Shown here in pieces: positions 46,228 to 56,208 of a stretch of DNA of 64,000 nucleotides. A model generated the notes under the pieces. That model made no database searches and had not been told where the DNA came from. It worked only from the letters and a program-made list of their open reading frames with translations. The stretch's first letter is position 1. Each line of letters starts with the position of its first letter. A program made the translations under genes and the position numbers. The DNA lies in contig NC_072895.1 in assembly GCF_027943255.1 (NCBI RefSeq), positions 48,706,001 through 48,770,000 of the forward strand. The letters are read 5' to 3'. The DNA is from Anastrepha obliqua. Taxonomy: Eukaryota > Arthropoda > Insecta > Diptera > Tephritidae.

Positions 46228-46880
46228 GGGGATCCGGTGGTCTAGAAATTTCGAAAAATCTTTTTTTTTTGTTTTTTTCGATATTTCGAAAGTCTAGTAT
46301 CTTAAGAATACACTGTGAAATTTGCATGGGGCGCAGCCTATTAACTAGGTAGAGAGCGGTCCGCGTGCTTCTGTACCTTAAACTTTAAACTCATTTATCT
46401 CGAAACGACTTTTTCCGGCCTGGTGTTGCCAAGAAAAAAAAAAAAACTATTCAACCGAATCGTTTGAAATTTTAATATGGTGTTCCCAACATCAATGGCT
46501 ATTGCCCGTACTAGAATCATATTATGATACTATTTCAATTATTTTGTATTTTTTTGATTAAAAAACTAAAAAAAAAACGATTTTTAGAGTGTCAAATTCA
46601 AAGCCATTTCATCAAATTTTTTGTCTTTATTCTAATACGGGACATAACTACAGTCATACTAATAAATAATTTTTATGGATTTTGTGTTTCATATAAATAA
46701 AAGAGCCAAAATGGACAGCACCGTCCAGGTCTAATTTTTCGGGAGGGTCAGCTTTAGTGCCATTTGTAAAATTAATAAAATTAAAAACAAAAAAAAAAAT
46801 GTTTTTTTAGCACCCTTGTATCAAACAGAAGTTTAATAAAAAGTTTAAAAAACTTAGATATTGTTTTTCATTTTTTTATT
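46228..46880 (+). mobile_element. TTAA-flanked non-autonomous element, copy 2
   Basis: The left end GGGGATCCGGTGGTCTAGAA directly follows TTAA and matches the inverted right end of copy 1 (4494-5131). Shared internal blocks in order: 'tagtatcttaagaata', 'gtagagagcggtccgcg', 'ctcatttatctcgaaac', 'ggcctggtgttgcc', 'tattcaaccgaatcgt', 'gtactagaatcat', 'gagccaaaatggac' and 'tcgggagggtca'. Homology with copy 3 continues through 'aataaaaagtttaaaaaa'. The right end could not be fixed and is probably lost near 46880. Confidence 0.78.
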
Positions 46881-47164
46881 GTTAAAGAAAATTCCCATTA
46901 AGGACATTATTATTTAGGAAATTTCTCATTAACTTAAATTTTTAAGAGATTTTCGACTATGGTAAAAAATTTTTGATTTGCTTGTACTTCATTTTGGGAT
47001 ATCTAAAAAGACCTTTTAAAAATTATTTCCTGGAGAGTTTCCATACACGACTTTTTTTTAATGATTTAAAGTTGGAAAAACTTTTTAAAAAATTGAAAAT
47101 TAAAAACATTGTCAGGCAGCCAATTTTAGTTGTCAGGGCTGGGTTCAAATTTTATTGATGATTT
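46881..47164. other. AT-rich spacer
   Basis: No signature seen; it may include the eroded right end of the preceding TTAA-flanked element. Confidence 0.35.
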
Positions 47165-47555
47165 TTATTAACTGTTTTACACGGATACGAGACGTGGAAC
47201 ACATCTGTGCTTGACATACATGACCTACAAGTTTTTATCAACCGCAGCTTTCATATATGCATTTTTTGGCCTAACTCTGTCTACAACAATAATCTCTGGG
47301 CCATGACAAACTAAAAATCTTTACACCTGGCAATTCGACGTCTTAAGTTCAAATGTATTGTCTATACTTTACGGAAGCCGAATAAAGACTGGAACACACA
47401 AGCAATTTGCAGATGTGGCAGACCATTGAATACAAGGAGGTCAAAGCTAGTCGAAGTAGAAGCGCGACAAGCAGGCCGCTCTTGGGGGCAAGTGAAGGTC
47501 CTAGCATTAAATAAATCTGATTTTAAATTATGTATTGAGACTCTATGATTCAGTA
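47165..47555 (+). pseudogene. C-terminal fragment of another LINE (RTE-like)
   Basis: The plus strand reads 'VLHGYETWNTSVLDIHDLQV', 'FINRSFHICIFWPNSV' and 'NNNLWAMTN', stop, then 'LRKPNKDWNTQAI', 'SKLVEVEARQAGRSWGQVKV' and 'LALNKSDFKLCIETL' with a final stop. 'LYG.ETW', 'LQ.F.N', 'IFWP....N..LW..T', and a terminal 'W...L.....W' pattern are characteristic of the region downstream of the reverse transcriptase in insect RTE-type LINEs. It is a different family from the RTE copy that starts about 120 bp downstream. Confidence 0.7.
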
Positions 47556-47671
47556 AGGAAGGGCGAAAATATATATTTATATATCCTTCAACTAAAAATA
47601 GAACAAAAATCGGACCTCGGGACGTGTAAAAGAAAAAAATGCAAGCAACAAAAAATGTTTTTTAATTAACC

Positions 47672-49260
47672 ATAAATAATAATGTCTTTTATGTCTGAAG
47701 ATGACCCGATACCGCTAATCGACGATAATTTGGACGTTCCACCACCTAGTCATGCCGAAGTCAGAGTTGCCATTCAGCGGATCAAGAATAACAAAGCGGC
47801 TGGCGCTGACGGCTTGCCCGCTGAATTGTTCAAGACTGACGGCGATGTGCTGATAGGGAGCATGCATCAGCTCATCTGCAAAATATGGCTAGCAGAAAGC
47901 ATGCCCGACGATTGGAATCTCAGTGTCCTTTGTCCTGTACTGAAGAAGAGTGATCCGACGATCTGCACCAACTACCGGGACATCAGTCTTCTAACCATCG
48001 CTTACAAGGTCCTTTCTAGCGTCCTATGTGGAAGACTTAAGCCGTTTGCCAACACACTGATCGGGCCTTATCAGTGCGGCTTCAGAAGTGGTAAGTCCAC
48101 CATTGACCAGATTTTCACATTACGCCAAATCCTGGAAAAGACCCATGAAAAGCAAGTCGACACCCATCATCTTTTTGTCGACTATAAAGCTGCGTTCGAT
48201 AGCCCGATAAGGGATTGCCTGTACGCCACCATGTCTGAGTTCGGTATACCAGCGAAGCTCATACGGCTTTGCAGAATGACGTTGAACAACACAACCAGCT
48301 CCGTCAAGGTAGGAAATAACCTCTCCGAGCCATTCAGTACCGTTCGAGGTTTCAGATAAGGCGATCCACTGTCATGCAATCTCTTCAACTTCGATTTGGA
48401 AGGGGTGCTCCCAAAAGCAGGTGTGCATCGTAATGGCACTATTTTCTACAAATGTGTCCAGCTCCTTGCGTACGCCGATGACATTGACATTATCGGCCGC
48501 TGTAAGCGAGATGTCACGGCTGCGTTTTCTGCTATCGAGAAGGAATCATCGCGAGTGGGTCTGGCGGTGAACGAGGGTAAAACAAAGTATATGCTGTCTA
48601 CAACGCGGAACACACGGCGTGTAGGAACGCACGTCATTGCAGACAACTATACTTTCGAAGTTGTACCAAAATTTATTTATCTTGGCACCGCCGTTAACAG
48701 CAACAACGATATCAGCCTGGAGATCAAACGGAGAATCACTCTTGCTAATAAGTGTTACTATGGGCTAAGTAAGCAATTGAGTAGTCGAGCCCTCTCTCGC
48801 ATGACCAAACTGACACTTAACAAGACGCTCATCATACCCGTGTTGCTTTATGGCGCAGAGGCATGGGTAGTGTCACAAAGCGATGCAGCCGCTCTTGGGG
48901 TGTTCGAGGGAAAAGTTCTTCGTAAGATCCTCGGTCCTGTGCGCGTTGGCGAAGACTACCGTTCAAGAATGAACCACGAGCTGTATGAGCTCTACGCCGA
49001 CATTGATGTAGTTCAACGCATCGCCATCCAACGCCTGCGTTGGGTAGGGCATGTCGTGCGTATGGATGAAGAAGCTCCAGCAAAGAAGGTGTTCGAGGGC
49101 GAAGTCCAAGGGAGCCGACGCAGAGGAAGACCATTGCTCCGGTGGAAAGACCAGGTGGAGGAAACCCTATGCTCGCTTGGTGTACAGAATTGGAGAAGGC
49201 GCGCGCGGAGCAGAGGCGCCTGGAGAGAGCTAGTGAGGTCGGCCGTAACTCGGTAACGGG
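47672..49260 (+). mobile_element. RTE-type LINE, long and nearly open (one stop codon)
   Basis: From 47682 to 49256 a single frame encodes the reverse transcriptase and C-terminal region. It holds 'IQRIKNNKAAGADGLPAELF', 'SVLCPVLKKSDPTICTNYRD', 'LIGPYQCGFRSGKSTIDQIF', 'HHLFVDYKAAFDS' (first catalytic Asp block), 'TVRGFR' then a TAA at 48357-48359, 'GDPLSCNLFNFDLEGVL', the active-site box 'LLAYADDIDIIGR', 'PKFIYLGTAVNSNNDISLEI', 'LRWVGHVVRMDE' and 'GRPLLRWKDQVEE'. The single stop sits where Gln is expected (RQGD), so it is a CAA to TAA transition-type change. The copy lacks the endonuclease and is 5' truncated at about 47672. Low decay implies comparatively recent insertion. Confidence 0.93.
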
Positions 49261-49869
49261 TTGTTACTCTAAAAGAGTAGCCTCTGCTATACCTTCTAAA
49301 TGTAACCTTACCGCCCGTCCTCATTTGTGTGCCCTCAACTGTATACTCGTGCATATGAGGCTGAAATTTATTTACCATACAAAAATAGCTTTACAAACAT
49401 TTATAATAAATCTCTATGAAATAAGCTGCTATCAATTGCAATGCATTTTTCTCGTTTTACAATTTCCTGCGCTAAATATTTGCATTCGGTAGCAATAGGT
49501 AAAATCAAATTAATGCATCAAAAACAAATAAAGTGCTTTTACTAAATTATTTATATGTAAATATGTACACACATATGCTTGTATTTATGCGCTCTGGATG
49601 TTAATGGACATAATAAATTACTATGCGTGGAGTTGATAGTGGAGTATTTATGACTGCTTACCCCGCAGGAAAAAAATATTACTAGAATCATAACAGTGAC
49701 TTTGCTGCTGAAGCAGTAGGTTTTTTTAATTTTGCATGATATATCTTAGCAGGTGTTATCATATTACGGCAATGGCGTGCGAAATGTCAACTGTGCGGTC
49801 ATGCATCAGCATAATACCAGTTGAAATATCAAGTCATACTAGCCATAAAAAAATCTTCACCTGACGCAG
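49261..49869. other. Short 3' flank and AT-rich spacer
   Basis: May include the short 3'UTR of the RTE copy; the true 3' end could not be fixed. No other signature. Confidence 0.35.
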
Positions 49870-50490
49870 AGGAGGCACTCCTATTTTTTTACTACCACCG
49901 CGTCGAATAATTTCAGAGCCGGAACGTTTGTATCCATTCGGAAGACTTGATCCAGCCAACGTAGCAGCTTGATCCTTATTCACTACGCTATGCGTATGTC
50001 GTCGTAAAGCTCATACAGCTCATTGTTCCATCGTCTCGCCGTGAAGAACGTACAAAAGTATAAAAATCTTCCATAGAATCTTTCTCTAAAACTCTCCAAG
50101 GGACGCTTCACCGGATATTCTCACCGTCTAAGCCTGTGCGCCACGCGTTAGGACGGGCCCCAGTAAACTAGTCCTGTCTAGTGAACAGTGTCACGGGCAT
50201 AATGAGTGCTTTATAGAGGGTCAGATTTGTTCGTCGAGAGAGGATTTAACTACTCAGTTGCTTACTTAGTTCAAAGTAGCACTTGTTGGCAACAGAGATT
50301 CGCATTGGATTTCAAGGCTGACACTGTTATTGGTGTTAATGCTGGTTACTAAATAAACGAAGTCTTTTACAACTTCGAAATCATAACAGTGACGTGGGTG
50401 CCGATATGCGAGTGCGACGACTGGTGGTTTGATGACAGGTTTTACTTCGTTTTGGCCCCGTTCACCAGCAGACCCATTTGCTTTGCTTAT
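49870..50490 (-). pseudogene. RTE-type LINE fragment, minus strand
   Basis: Read from 50490 on the minus strand: 'KANGSAGERGQNEVKPVIKP', 'YDFEVVKDFVYLVTSINTNN', 'SVSLEIQCESLL', then broken text corresponding to 'LSRRTNLTLYKALIMPVTLF' and the 'RPNAWRT'-like segment. The 'F.YL.T.IN.NN..SLEI' motif aligns with 'FIYLGTAVNSNNDISLEI' in the copy at 47672-49260. Frameshifts are frequent. It shares the 'gtgcgccacgcgttaggac' block with the relic at 45225-45440. Confidence 0.72.
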
Positions 50491-50520
50491 GTATTAAGCT
50501 TATAAAAGGCCGAACTAAAA

Positions 50521-50826
50521 GTGGCCACCGCAGCCGAATAGGTTGGTGCGTGACTACCATTCCGGAGTGCGTAGGTTGAAATTTCCGTGAATAAATCATC
50601 TAAATGATGGGACAAGTTTTTTCTAATAGCGGTCAATCCGCAGCAGGCAATGTCAAACCTTCGAGTGTATTTCTGCCATGCAAAAGCTCCTCATAAAAAG
50701 CCATTTGCCGTTCGGAGTCAGTTTAAAACTGTAGGTGCATTCATTTGTGAAACAACATCAAGACGCACGCCACAAATAAGATTAGGAGCTCGGCCAAACA
50801 CTTGGCAGTGTATGCGCTAATTATTT
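50521..50826 (+). mobile_element. tRNA-derived SINE, copy 6
   Basis: Starts 'gtggccaccgcagccgaata' (A box); the B box is decayed to 'ggttgaaatttccg'. The body retains 'tttcttaatagcggtca'-like, 'gtatttctgccatgcaaaag', 'caacatcaagacgcacgcc' and 'gctcggccaaacac', and the 3' end 'gtatgcgctaattattta'. More diverged than copies 5 and 7. No target duplication could be identified. Confidence 0.85.
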
Positions 50827-51311
50827 ACAGGTATTTATGTTTTTTAACAGCGGTTTGTTAAGGCCGATTATGTCAATATGTGTGGTGCAACGTAATCTTG
50901 CATATCCGTATTCGTTTTGCGGCATATAGGTATGTAGGTAACTCCTTGCAGCTTTCAATTCGGCGAGAAAATGGTGGGTGGCGATTTTCCTTTCATGGGT
51001 ATTTTCCGTCGGCACTGCTCTCGGTATAATTCTGGTCAATGCCGAGCTAGTATGATATTTCTGTTAAAAACTAGTACCTGAACTAGAATGTTTCATTACT
51101 AGTTTGGCTCTTCCCTGCTGGGTACACATATTTGTATGTGTATGGGAATCGAAAGACACATGTGCGTATAATAGTCTAATCAGATTAGCAACATAATAAT
51201 AAATTTATTTAAATTAGCAGATGCAGTTATTGGCGTCATTTCTGTTCAGTTGCTCCTGGAGTAGGCAGAAGAAGCGCCTAATAAAGACTACAGCATATAT
51301 AGATTGAGTTT
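50827..51311. other. Non-coding spacer before the piggyBac element
   Basis: No signature beyond short unsupported ORFs. Confidence 0.4.
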
Positions 51312-51315
51312 TTAA

Positions 51316-53758
51316 CCCTGGATGGTTACTCTTCATTTTAGTACATTAAGGATACTCTTCGTCGGATCGGCGACCTATTTTTTATGAAGATTCTATATTA
51401 GAAAAATACTTTTTAAAAATAAAAATAAGAAAACTCTTTTTTTAGTTGCATTTTTTATTTAAAACAATGAAAAAAAATTAAATACAAAAATAAATAGTCT
51501 TTTTCTCTCTTAAATTCAATATGAGTTTGTACTCTTTTTTTTTGGTCTTTTAAAAATAATTAACTTTTTATAAAAACAAAAACTAACAAATAAAAATAAA
51601 AGTTGCTTTTTTCATATACAACATTTAAAGAAAATAAATCAAATAATATAATATAAAAAAGTTTTTAGTAAATAGCCTTTTCTCTACATGAGACACAAAG
51701 TTCAACTTTGTGTTCACCACAAATACTTTTTTTGCATATATTGCACGTGGCTTTTGTCATTCTTCGTTTGCTACTCGGACAGAAGTGACAAATTCTACGT
51801 TTTTTTGGTCCTTTATCAGCGTTGTCAATGCCTTCCTGCGGATTAGGTATTATATTTTCAATACTCTCCTTAATTGAGGTCTGCAAGGTAGGTTTCTCAT
51901 GTCTGTCTCTTAAAAAGGGAACCACTAGAGATTCATGAAGATCTTTCAGGTACTGTCGTCGGTTTTTGGGTTTTTGATTTCTATGCAGCATATTGTGTGT
52001 ATATATAACGTAGCTGTTCACAAAAGTGATATTTAAAATTCCAAAAAATAGGCACATTGGCCACCTGTTGGTTTTTCGAGAACACGAGACAACACTGCAC
52101 ATTTGGTCTAGAGTATCGACACCGCCTTTAGTCTGATTATAAAATTCTACCATGTGTGGCTTTCCGGTTTTCATATTTATTGTTCCTTCTTCATTGCAGC
52201 TGGATAAAAGATATACAAATTTATTTGGTTTTGGCTTGTACGATAATAAAGTCAGTTCATTGTCGTAACAAAACATGTATGTTCCGGCTTTCCGTCCTTT
52301 AACGTTGCCCATTTCCTTCGGTATTTCTCTTTTATTCGACCGTAAAGTGCCAATAATTGTCAATTTATAGGGTTCGGAAAGCAGAGATTTGGCAGGGGAA
52401 CTGATGTGAACCAGGTATCCATTGTTATGTTGCGATTCGTTCCATGGACAGTTTTCGTCAGTTCTTTTACATAGTACTCTCCAAGAGAAATTGCTGTTGG
52501 ATTAGAGCCTTTCCCCAGATATGGGCTAGCATCTATCATATATTTTGTACCACTATCGCATAACATTACTAATTTTAACCCAAACTTAGCTGGCTTATTT
52601 GGGATATACATGCGAAAGGGGCAATGTCCTCTGAAAGCCAGTAGCTGTTCATCAATTGTCAAGTACAAACCGGAGACGTAGTTTTGGCGGCATTTTTGGA
52701 TGAAAAGATCCCAAACCTTTCTTATAGGAGTAAATTTGTCATTTATCAGTCTCAATCTGACACTTTTGTCATCAAAGCGAAGACACGACATCAAAAATTT
52801 AAAGCGAAATTTACCCATAGTAGCCAAGTAGCGCGAACCACAATAAGTAGGATCAAAAAGTTCGTCTGTTGTAAGGTGATTATCCTTCTTAATAGCCGTA
52901 AGAACTAGGAGTCCTAGTAGCGCATATATCTCAGATAAATCAGTAGGACCCATTTGCGAATTAGATTTCTGACGATTCTGTATTTCGACATTTGTCCACT
53001 GCACAATCTCATCAACAATTTCAGAAGTGATGAATAATTTAAAACATTCAAGAGGATCTACTACTCCTTTGCATTCACGAGACGAGCCTCTAGCTTTGTG
53101 CACGTAGTTCATAGCCCGATGATGTGATTTTCCTTTTTTAGTGGACCATTTATGAAAATTTTTCCCGCGCAGAATTGTTTTTGAAAAGTCAATTACATTC
53201 GTTCTTGAGCGAAGCATATTTAGCGGAATATCATCTTCATCGGAAAGTTCTTCTTCAGAAAACTCAGACGATAGTGAAACGTCATCTCCAGCAACTGGTG
53301 CCTGATCTTCTTCATTGTTTTCGCCACCTTGATTGCTATCGTCATCTTCCTCTGAACTACCCAAGAAATTGAAATCGTCGTCACAATTTTGCAAAAACCT
53401 CTCGATATCAGCTTCAGTTAGTACTTTCTTAGAACTCATTTTTTGCTCTAATTAAATAAAAAGTTTAAAATATTTAACATAAAAAATAATAAACTGCTTG
53501 AAAATAAATAATTTTTAATAATACTAATACAAAACTATTAAACAAAACATCAAAATATAACAACAAATTTATTACACTGTGAGAGCAAAAAGTCACAGTA
53601 AAGTTACTCTTCGTCATTGTGACGAGTACACACCTGTAAATTTCAGCTTGAACAAAATAAATATACAGCATGCGTCCGCTCACTGAACACACATAATAAA
53701 GTTATGCAGTGAAGAGTAAACGAGTCTCGTCGATTCGACGAAGAGTAACCATCCAGGG
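51316..53758 (-). mobile_element. Near-intact piggyBac-type transposon (2,443 bp)
   Basis: Perfect 19-bp terminal inverted repeats CCCTGGATGGTTACTCTTC start at 51316 and, inverted, end at 53758. Both are flanked by TTAA (51312-51315 and 53759-53762), the exact target duplication of the piggyBac superfamily. Subterminal copies of the TACTCTTCGTC word occur near 51351, 53603 and, inverted, near 53709 and 53737, and are candidate transposase-binding repeats. The coding region lies on the minus strand. Intact ends and a transposase with a single visible lesion make this the youngest-looking DNA transposon in the window. Confidence 0.96.
51665..53439 (-). pseudogene. PiggyBac-type transposase with one frameshift
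   Basis: ATG at 53439 opens a frame with an acidic N-terminus (Asp/Glu-rich, residues 20-75), as in piggyBac transposases. The DDE domain has 'TIDEQLLAFRGHCPF' (Asp about residue 263), 'DASPYLGKG' and 'NITMDTWFTSVPL' (Asp about 341). Right after this, near 52394, one base appears to be missing. The frame shifts and the ORF that continues (52363-51665) holds 'IIGTLRSNKREIP', 'FYNQTKGGVDTLDQMC' with the third Asp, and a C-terminal Cys/His-rich finger ('CHFC...CNIC...C..H...CVSC'). All three catalytic Asp are thus present, at spacings like those of the canonical piggyBac. Overall length (about 590 codons) is normal. Whether the frameshift is real or an assembly error decides if it is active. Confidence 0.93.
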
Positions 53759-53762
53759 TTAA

Positions 53763-54280
53763 AGAAGGTGTAGTGGAACTTCAACAAATATTGATATTTT
53801 GAATTATTTACTTACAACATCTGGTCCTGAGTAGTACAAAGTAGCGGAACATTTACACCATTCTGACCCAAAGGGAGAAAAAAACAGTACTCTTTGTTAT
53901 AAGTATCACTTCTTTTTCAGTAAAGAGCCCAAAGAAATTTTTCATTTAAATCGAAAATTAACCGGTATATTTTTATGCATAACAGTCGGCGGTAAGCCAC
54001 ATCAATATTTTGTTCAGTTTTGATTACCTTTTTGAAGTGAAACTTCTTAGGCGTCGATGGACGAGCGAGAATAGAGAGTAAAATTTCAAGGCCATGTACC
54101 GTCCGTGAGAGAGAAAATGTAACGTAGAGGAAAAGGAGAGAGAGAGCTATACCTTATATATATCTTAGAAACACTTTAGGCTATTTCTCCTGAGTTTTTT
54201 CTTGTGGTTGCTAATTCTAGTGAGAAATAACACTGCTTACTTTTTGGCGCTTGTTTGTTGGTGCAAACCTGTAAGATATA
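53763..54280. other. Spacer with GAGA-rich segment
   Basis: No coding signature. A purine-rich GAGAGA stretch lies near 54105-54150. 'ttactttttggcgcttg' at about 54238 resembles the repeat units found at 54870-54985 on the other side of the pogo-like element. Confidence 0.4.
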
Positions 54281-54284
54281 TATA

Positions 54285-54857
54285 CAGTAGGTTCTGTTTT
54301 TATGCGGTTTTGAAATAGTGCGGTTTTTTTTTAAATTACAAAATGCATGTCGACCTATCGGGAATTGTACATATAAACAATATACTAAACCAGCTAAGCA
54401 AAAACTCATCACAGATTACATCAGAAATGCTAACCCTACAAGTATAGAACCGCCTGCATAACTATCTAGATCAGACGTGTACATTTCCTAAAGTGACGAA
54501 AGTGATTTTACGCCAAATCCTAAACGAACGCGCAACATGTGGGTATTGTCTGATTTTATTTCTGACTTAAATTTATTTTTCGATTCTGACGTTTCTTAAA
54601 TAAAGATATAATTTTCAAAAATACAATATTTTGCTTATGCGATTTTATTTAATTATTTCAGATTCATGCGGTCTATGGAACGTATCTATAGTTATAATAT
54701 GGGACTAGTGCCCTTTTTTATGCGATTTTATTACATTATTTCAGATTTATGCGATTTTAGCATTTGAAACGTATCTATAGTTTTACTATAGAACTAATAG
54801 CTTTTTTTATGCTGTTTCTTGCGGAACGTATCTACCGCATAAAAACAGAACCTACTG
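54285..54857. mobile_element. Pogo/Tigger-like non-autonomous element (573 bp)
   Basis: Inverted termini CAGTAGGTTCTGTTTTTATG at 54285 and, inverted at 54857, CAGTAGGTTCTGTTTTTATG are identical over at least 20 bp and flanked by TA (54283-54284 and 54858-54859). The CAGTAG...ATGCGG pattern is typical of pogo/Tigger-group ends. The interior has no intact ORF. It contains two diverged direct copies of an 'aacgtatctatagtt' block (near 54679 and 54768) and 'ttttttatgcgattt' words related to the ends, so part of it has arisen by internal duplication of terminal sequence. Confidence 0.85.
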
Positions 54858-54869
54858 TATATATATTTT

Positions 54870-54985
54870 TTTTTTGGTGCCTACTTTTTGGCGTAATATA
54901 TCCTTGGTGCCTACTGTTTGGGGCGTTTTTTGGTTCCAATTTGTTTGGCGTGTTTTTTTTGGTGCCTACTTTTTGGCGCCTACTT
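54870..54985 (+). repeat. Degenerate tandem repeat GGTGCCTACTTTTTGGCG
   Basis: The word 'ggtgcctactttttggcg' or close variants starts at about 54877, 54905 and 54960. A further partial copy ('cttactttttggcgc') lies at about 54237, on the other side of the pogo-like element. A small minisatellite appears to have been split by the element. Confidence 0.6.
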
Positions 54986-55429
54986 CCGTTTCTTGGCTGG
55001 TGCTTGTGCGTACCATAAAGTGCTATTCATTCAGGCGTCGGATTTAATGGTATTGCCTTGCGGTAATTTATGCCGTTGCTGCGGTCCTGGAATCGCTGCG
55101 TATGTGTGGGTGATAAGCGCTCGGTGTAGTGCGCGTTGTTGCCACGTTTTGTGTCCGGCGTTTACCTACACTGGTCAACCCTTCTCCGTTTTTTGTAAAT
55201 TTTGCCTATTTGTATTCTCTGCATATGATGTGAATTTATTTAAATCTATATTCTTTCTCTCACTCTCTCTCATTCTCTCTTGGGTCTCTCTCTTTCTTTG
55301 TCTGCCTTGAAAGTTTCACTTCTGTTATGTTTACTACGCTACACGCACTTTTTGTTTTTTGAGAATATTCGTTTTTTGTTTATGAGGGTACAGCTTATTG
55401 CTTAACCAGAAAGATAAATACCGGTTTCG
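54986..55429. other. Spacer with CT-rich tract
   Basis: A CTCTCT-rich tract at about 55252-55300 and otherwise undistinguished sequence. The overlapping ORF 54918-55310 is Cys- and aromatic-rich and unsupported. Confidence 0.4.
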
Positions 55430-56080
55430 AACCTAGAATTTTCAAAAAATCGCTTCAAATTTTTGGAGTATTTAGTATCAGTATTTTCGATTCTACAGCC
55501 GTTTTAGCAGGTAGAGTCAGATTCGTTACGCGGCGGCATCAATTGTCGCATTTCACTCTCAAAACTTTAAACTCAATTATCTCAAAACTAATTTTTTCGG
55601 CCTGGTGTTGTAAAAAAAAAAATACTATTCAACCGAATCGTCTGAAATTTTAATATATTCTTCACAACATAAATGGCTATCGCCTGTACTAGAATCATAA
55701 TATTATTTTAATTATTTCGTATTTTTTTATTAAAAAACTGATAGAAAACCTAATTTTTAGAGTGTCTAATTCAAAACCGATTTTGCCAATTTTTCTTATT
55801 TTTTTTTTATTCTAGTATGGGACATAGCTACAGTCATACTGATTAATAATTGTTTTTGGTTTTTGTGTTACAGATAAATAGAAGAGCCAAAATGGACAAT
55901 ACCGTCCAGGTCCAATTTTTTGGGAGGGTCAACTCCGGCGCCATTATTAAAATAAAAAAGATTTTTTTTTTTCATTTTTGTATATGAAAGAAGTTAAGTA
56001 AAAAGCCTAAAAAATGTAAATATCGTTTTTATGCTCTTATTTGTATAAAAAAGGTCCTGAAGATACCCACACCAAGTTCT
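55430..56080 (+). mobile_element. TTAA-flanked family, copy 3, continuing into a palindrome
   Basis: Shares with copies 1 and 2, in order: 'aaactcaattatctcaaaac', 'ggcctggtgttgtaa', 'tattcaaccgaatcgt', 'gtactagaatcat', 'tagagtgtctaattcaaaac', 'gggacatagctacagtcata', 'agagccaaaatggaca' and 'gggagggtcaact'. Alignment to copy 1 can be followed to 'gtcctgaagatacccac' (copy 1 complement: 'cttcctgaaaataccctac'). The left inverted terminus is eroded ('accggtttcgaacctagaat'). Beyond 56080, where copy 1 reaches its terminus, this copy goes on into new sequence, so it may represent a longer member of the family. Confidence 0.72.
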
Positions 56081-56208
56081 TAATATGTCCCTTTTTTTTA
56101 TGCCGAACTCGAACGACAAGTTGCAGCCAAATCAAAAGTTCAGTTTCTCTAAGAATGCGCCGTATGCGAGTGTCAAAAGAGATAGCTTTATCTCGTACAA
56201 AAGCAACT

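Noticed and set aside
51316..53758. Treating the piggyBac element as the helper of the TTAA-flanked 638-bp family.
   Set aside because: Both use TTAA, but the terminal sequences are unrelated.
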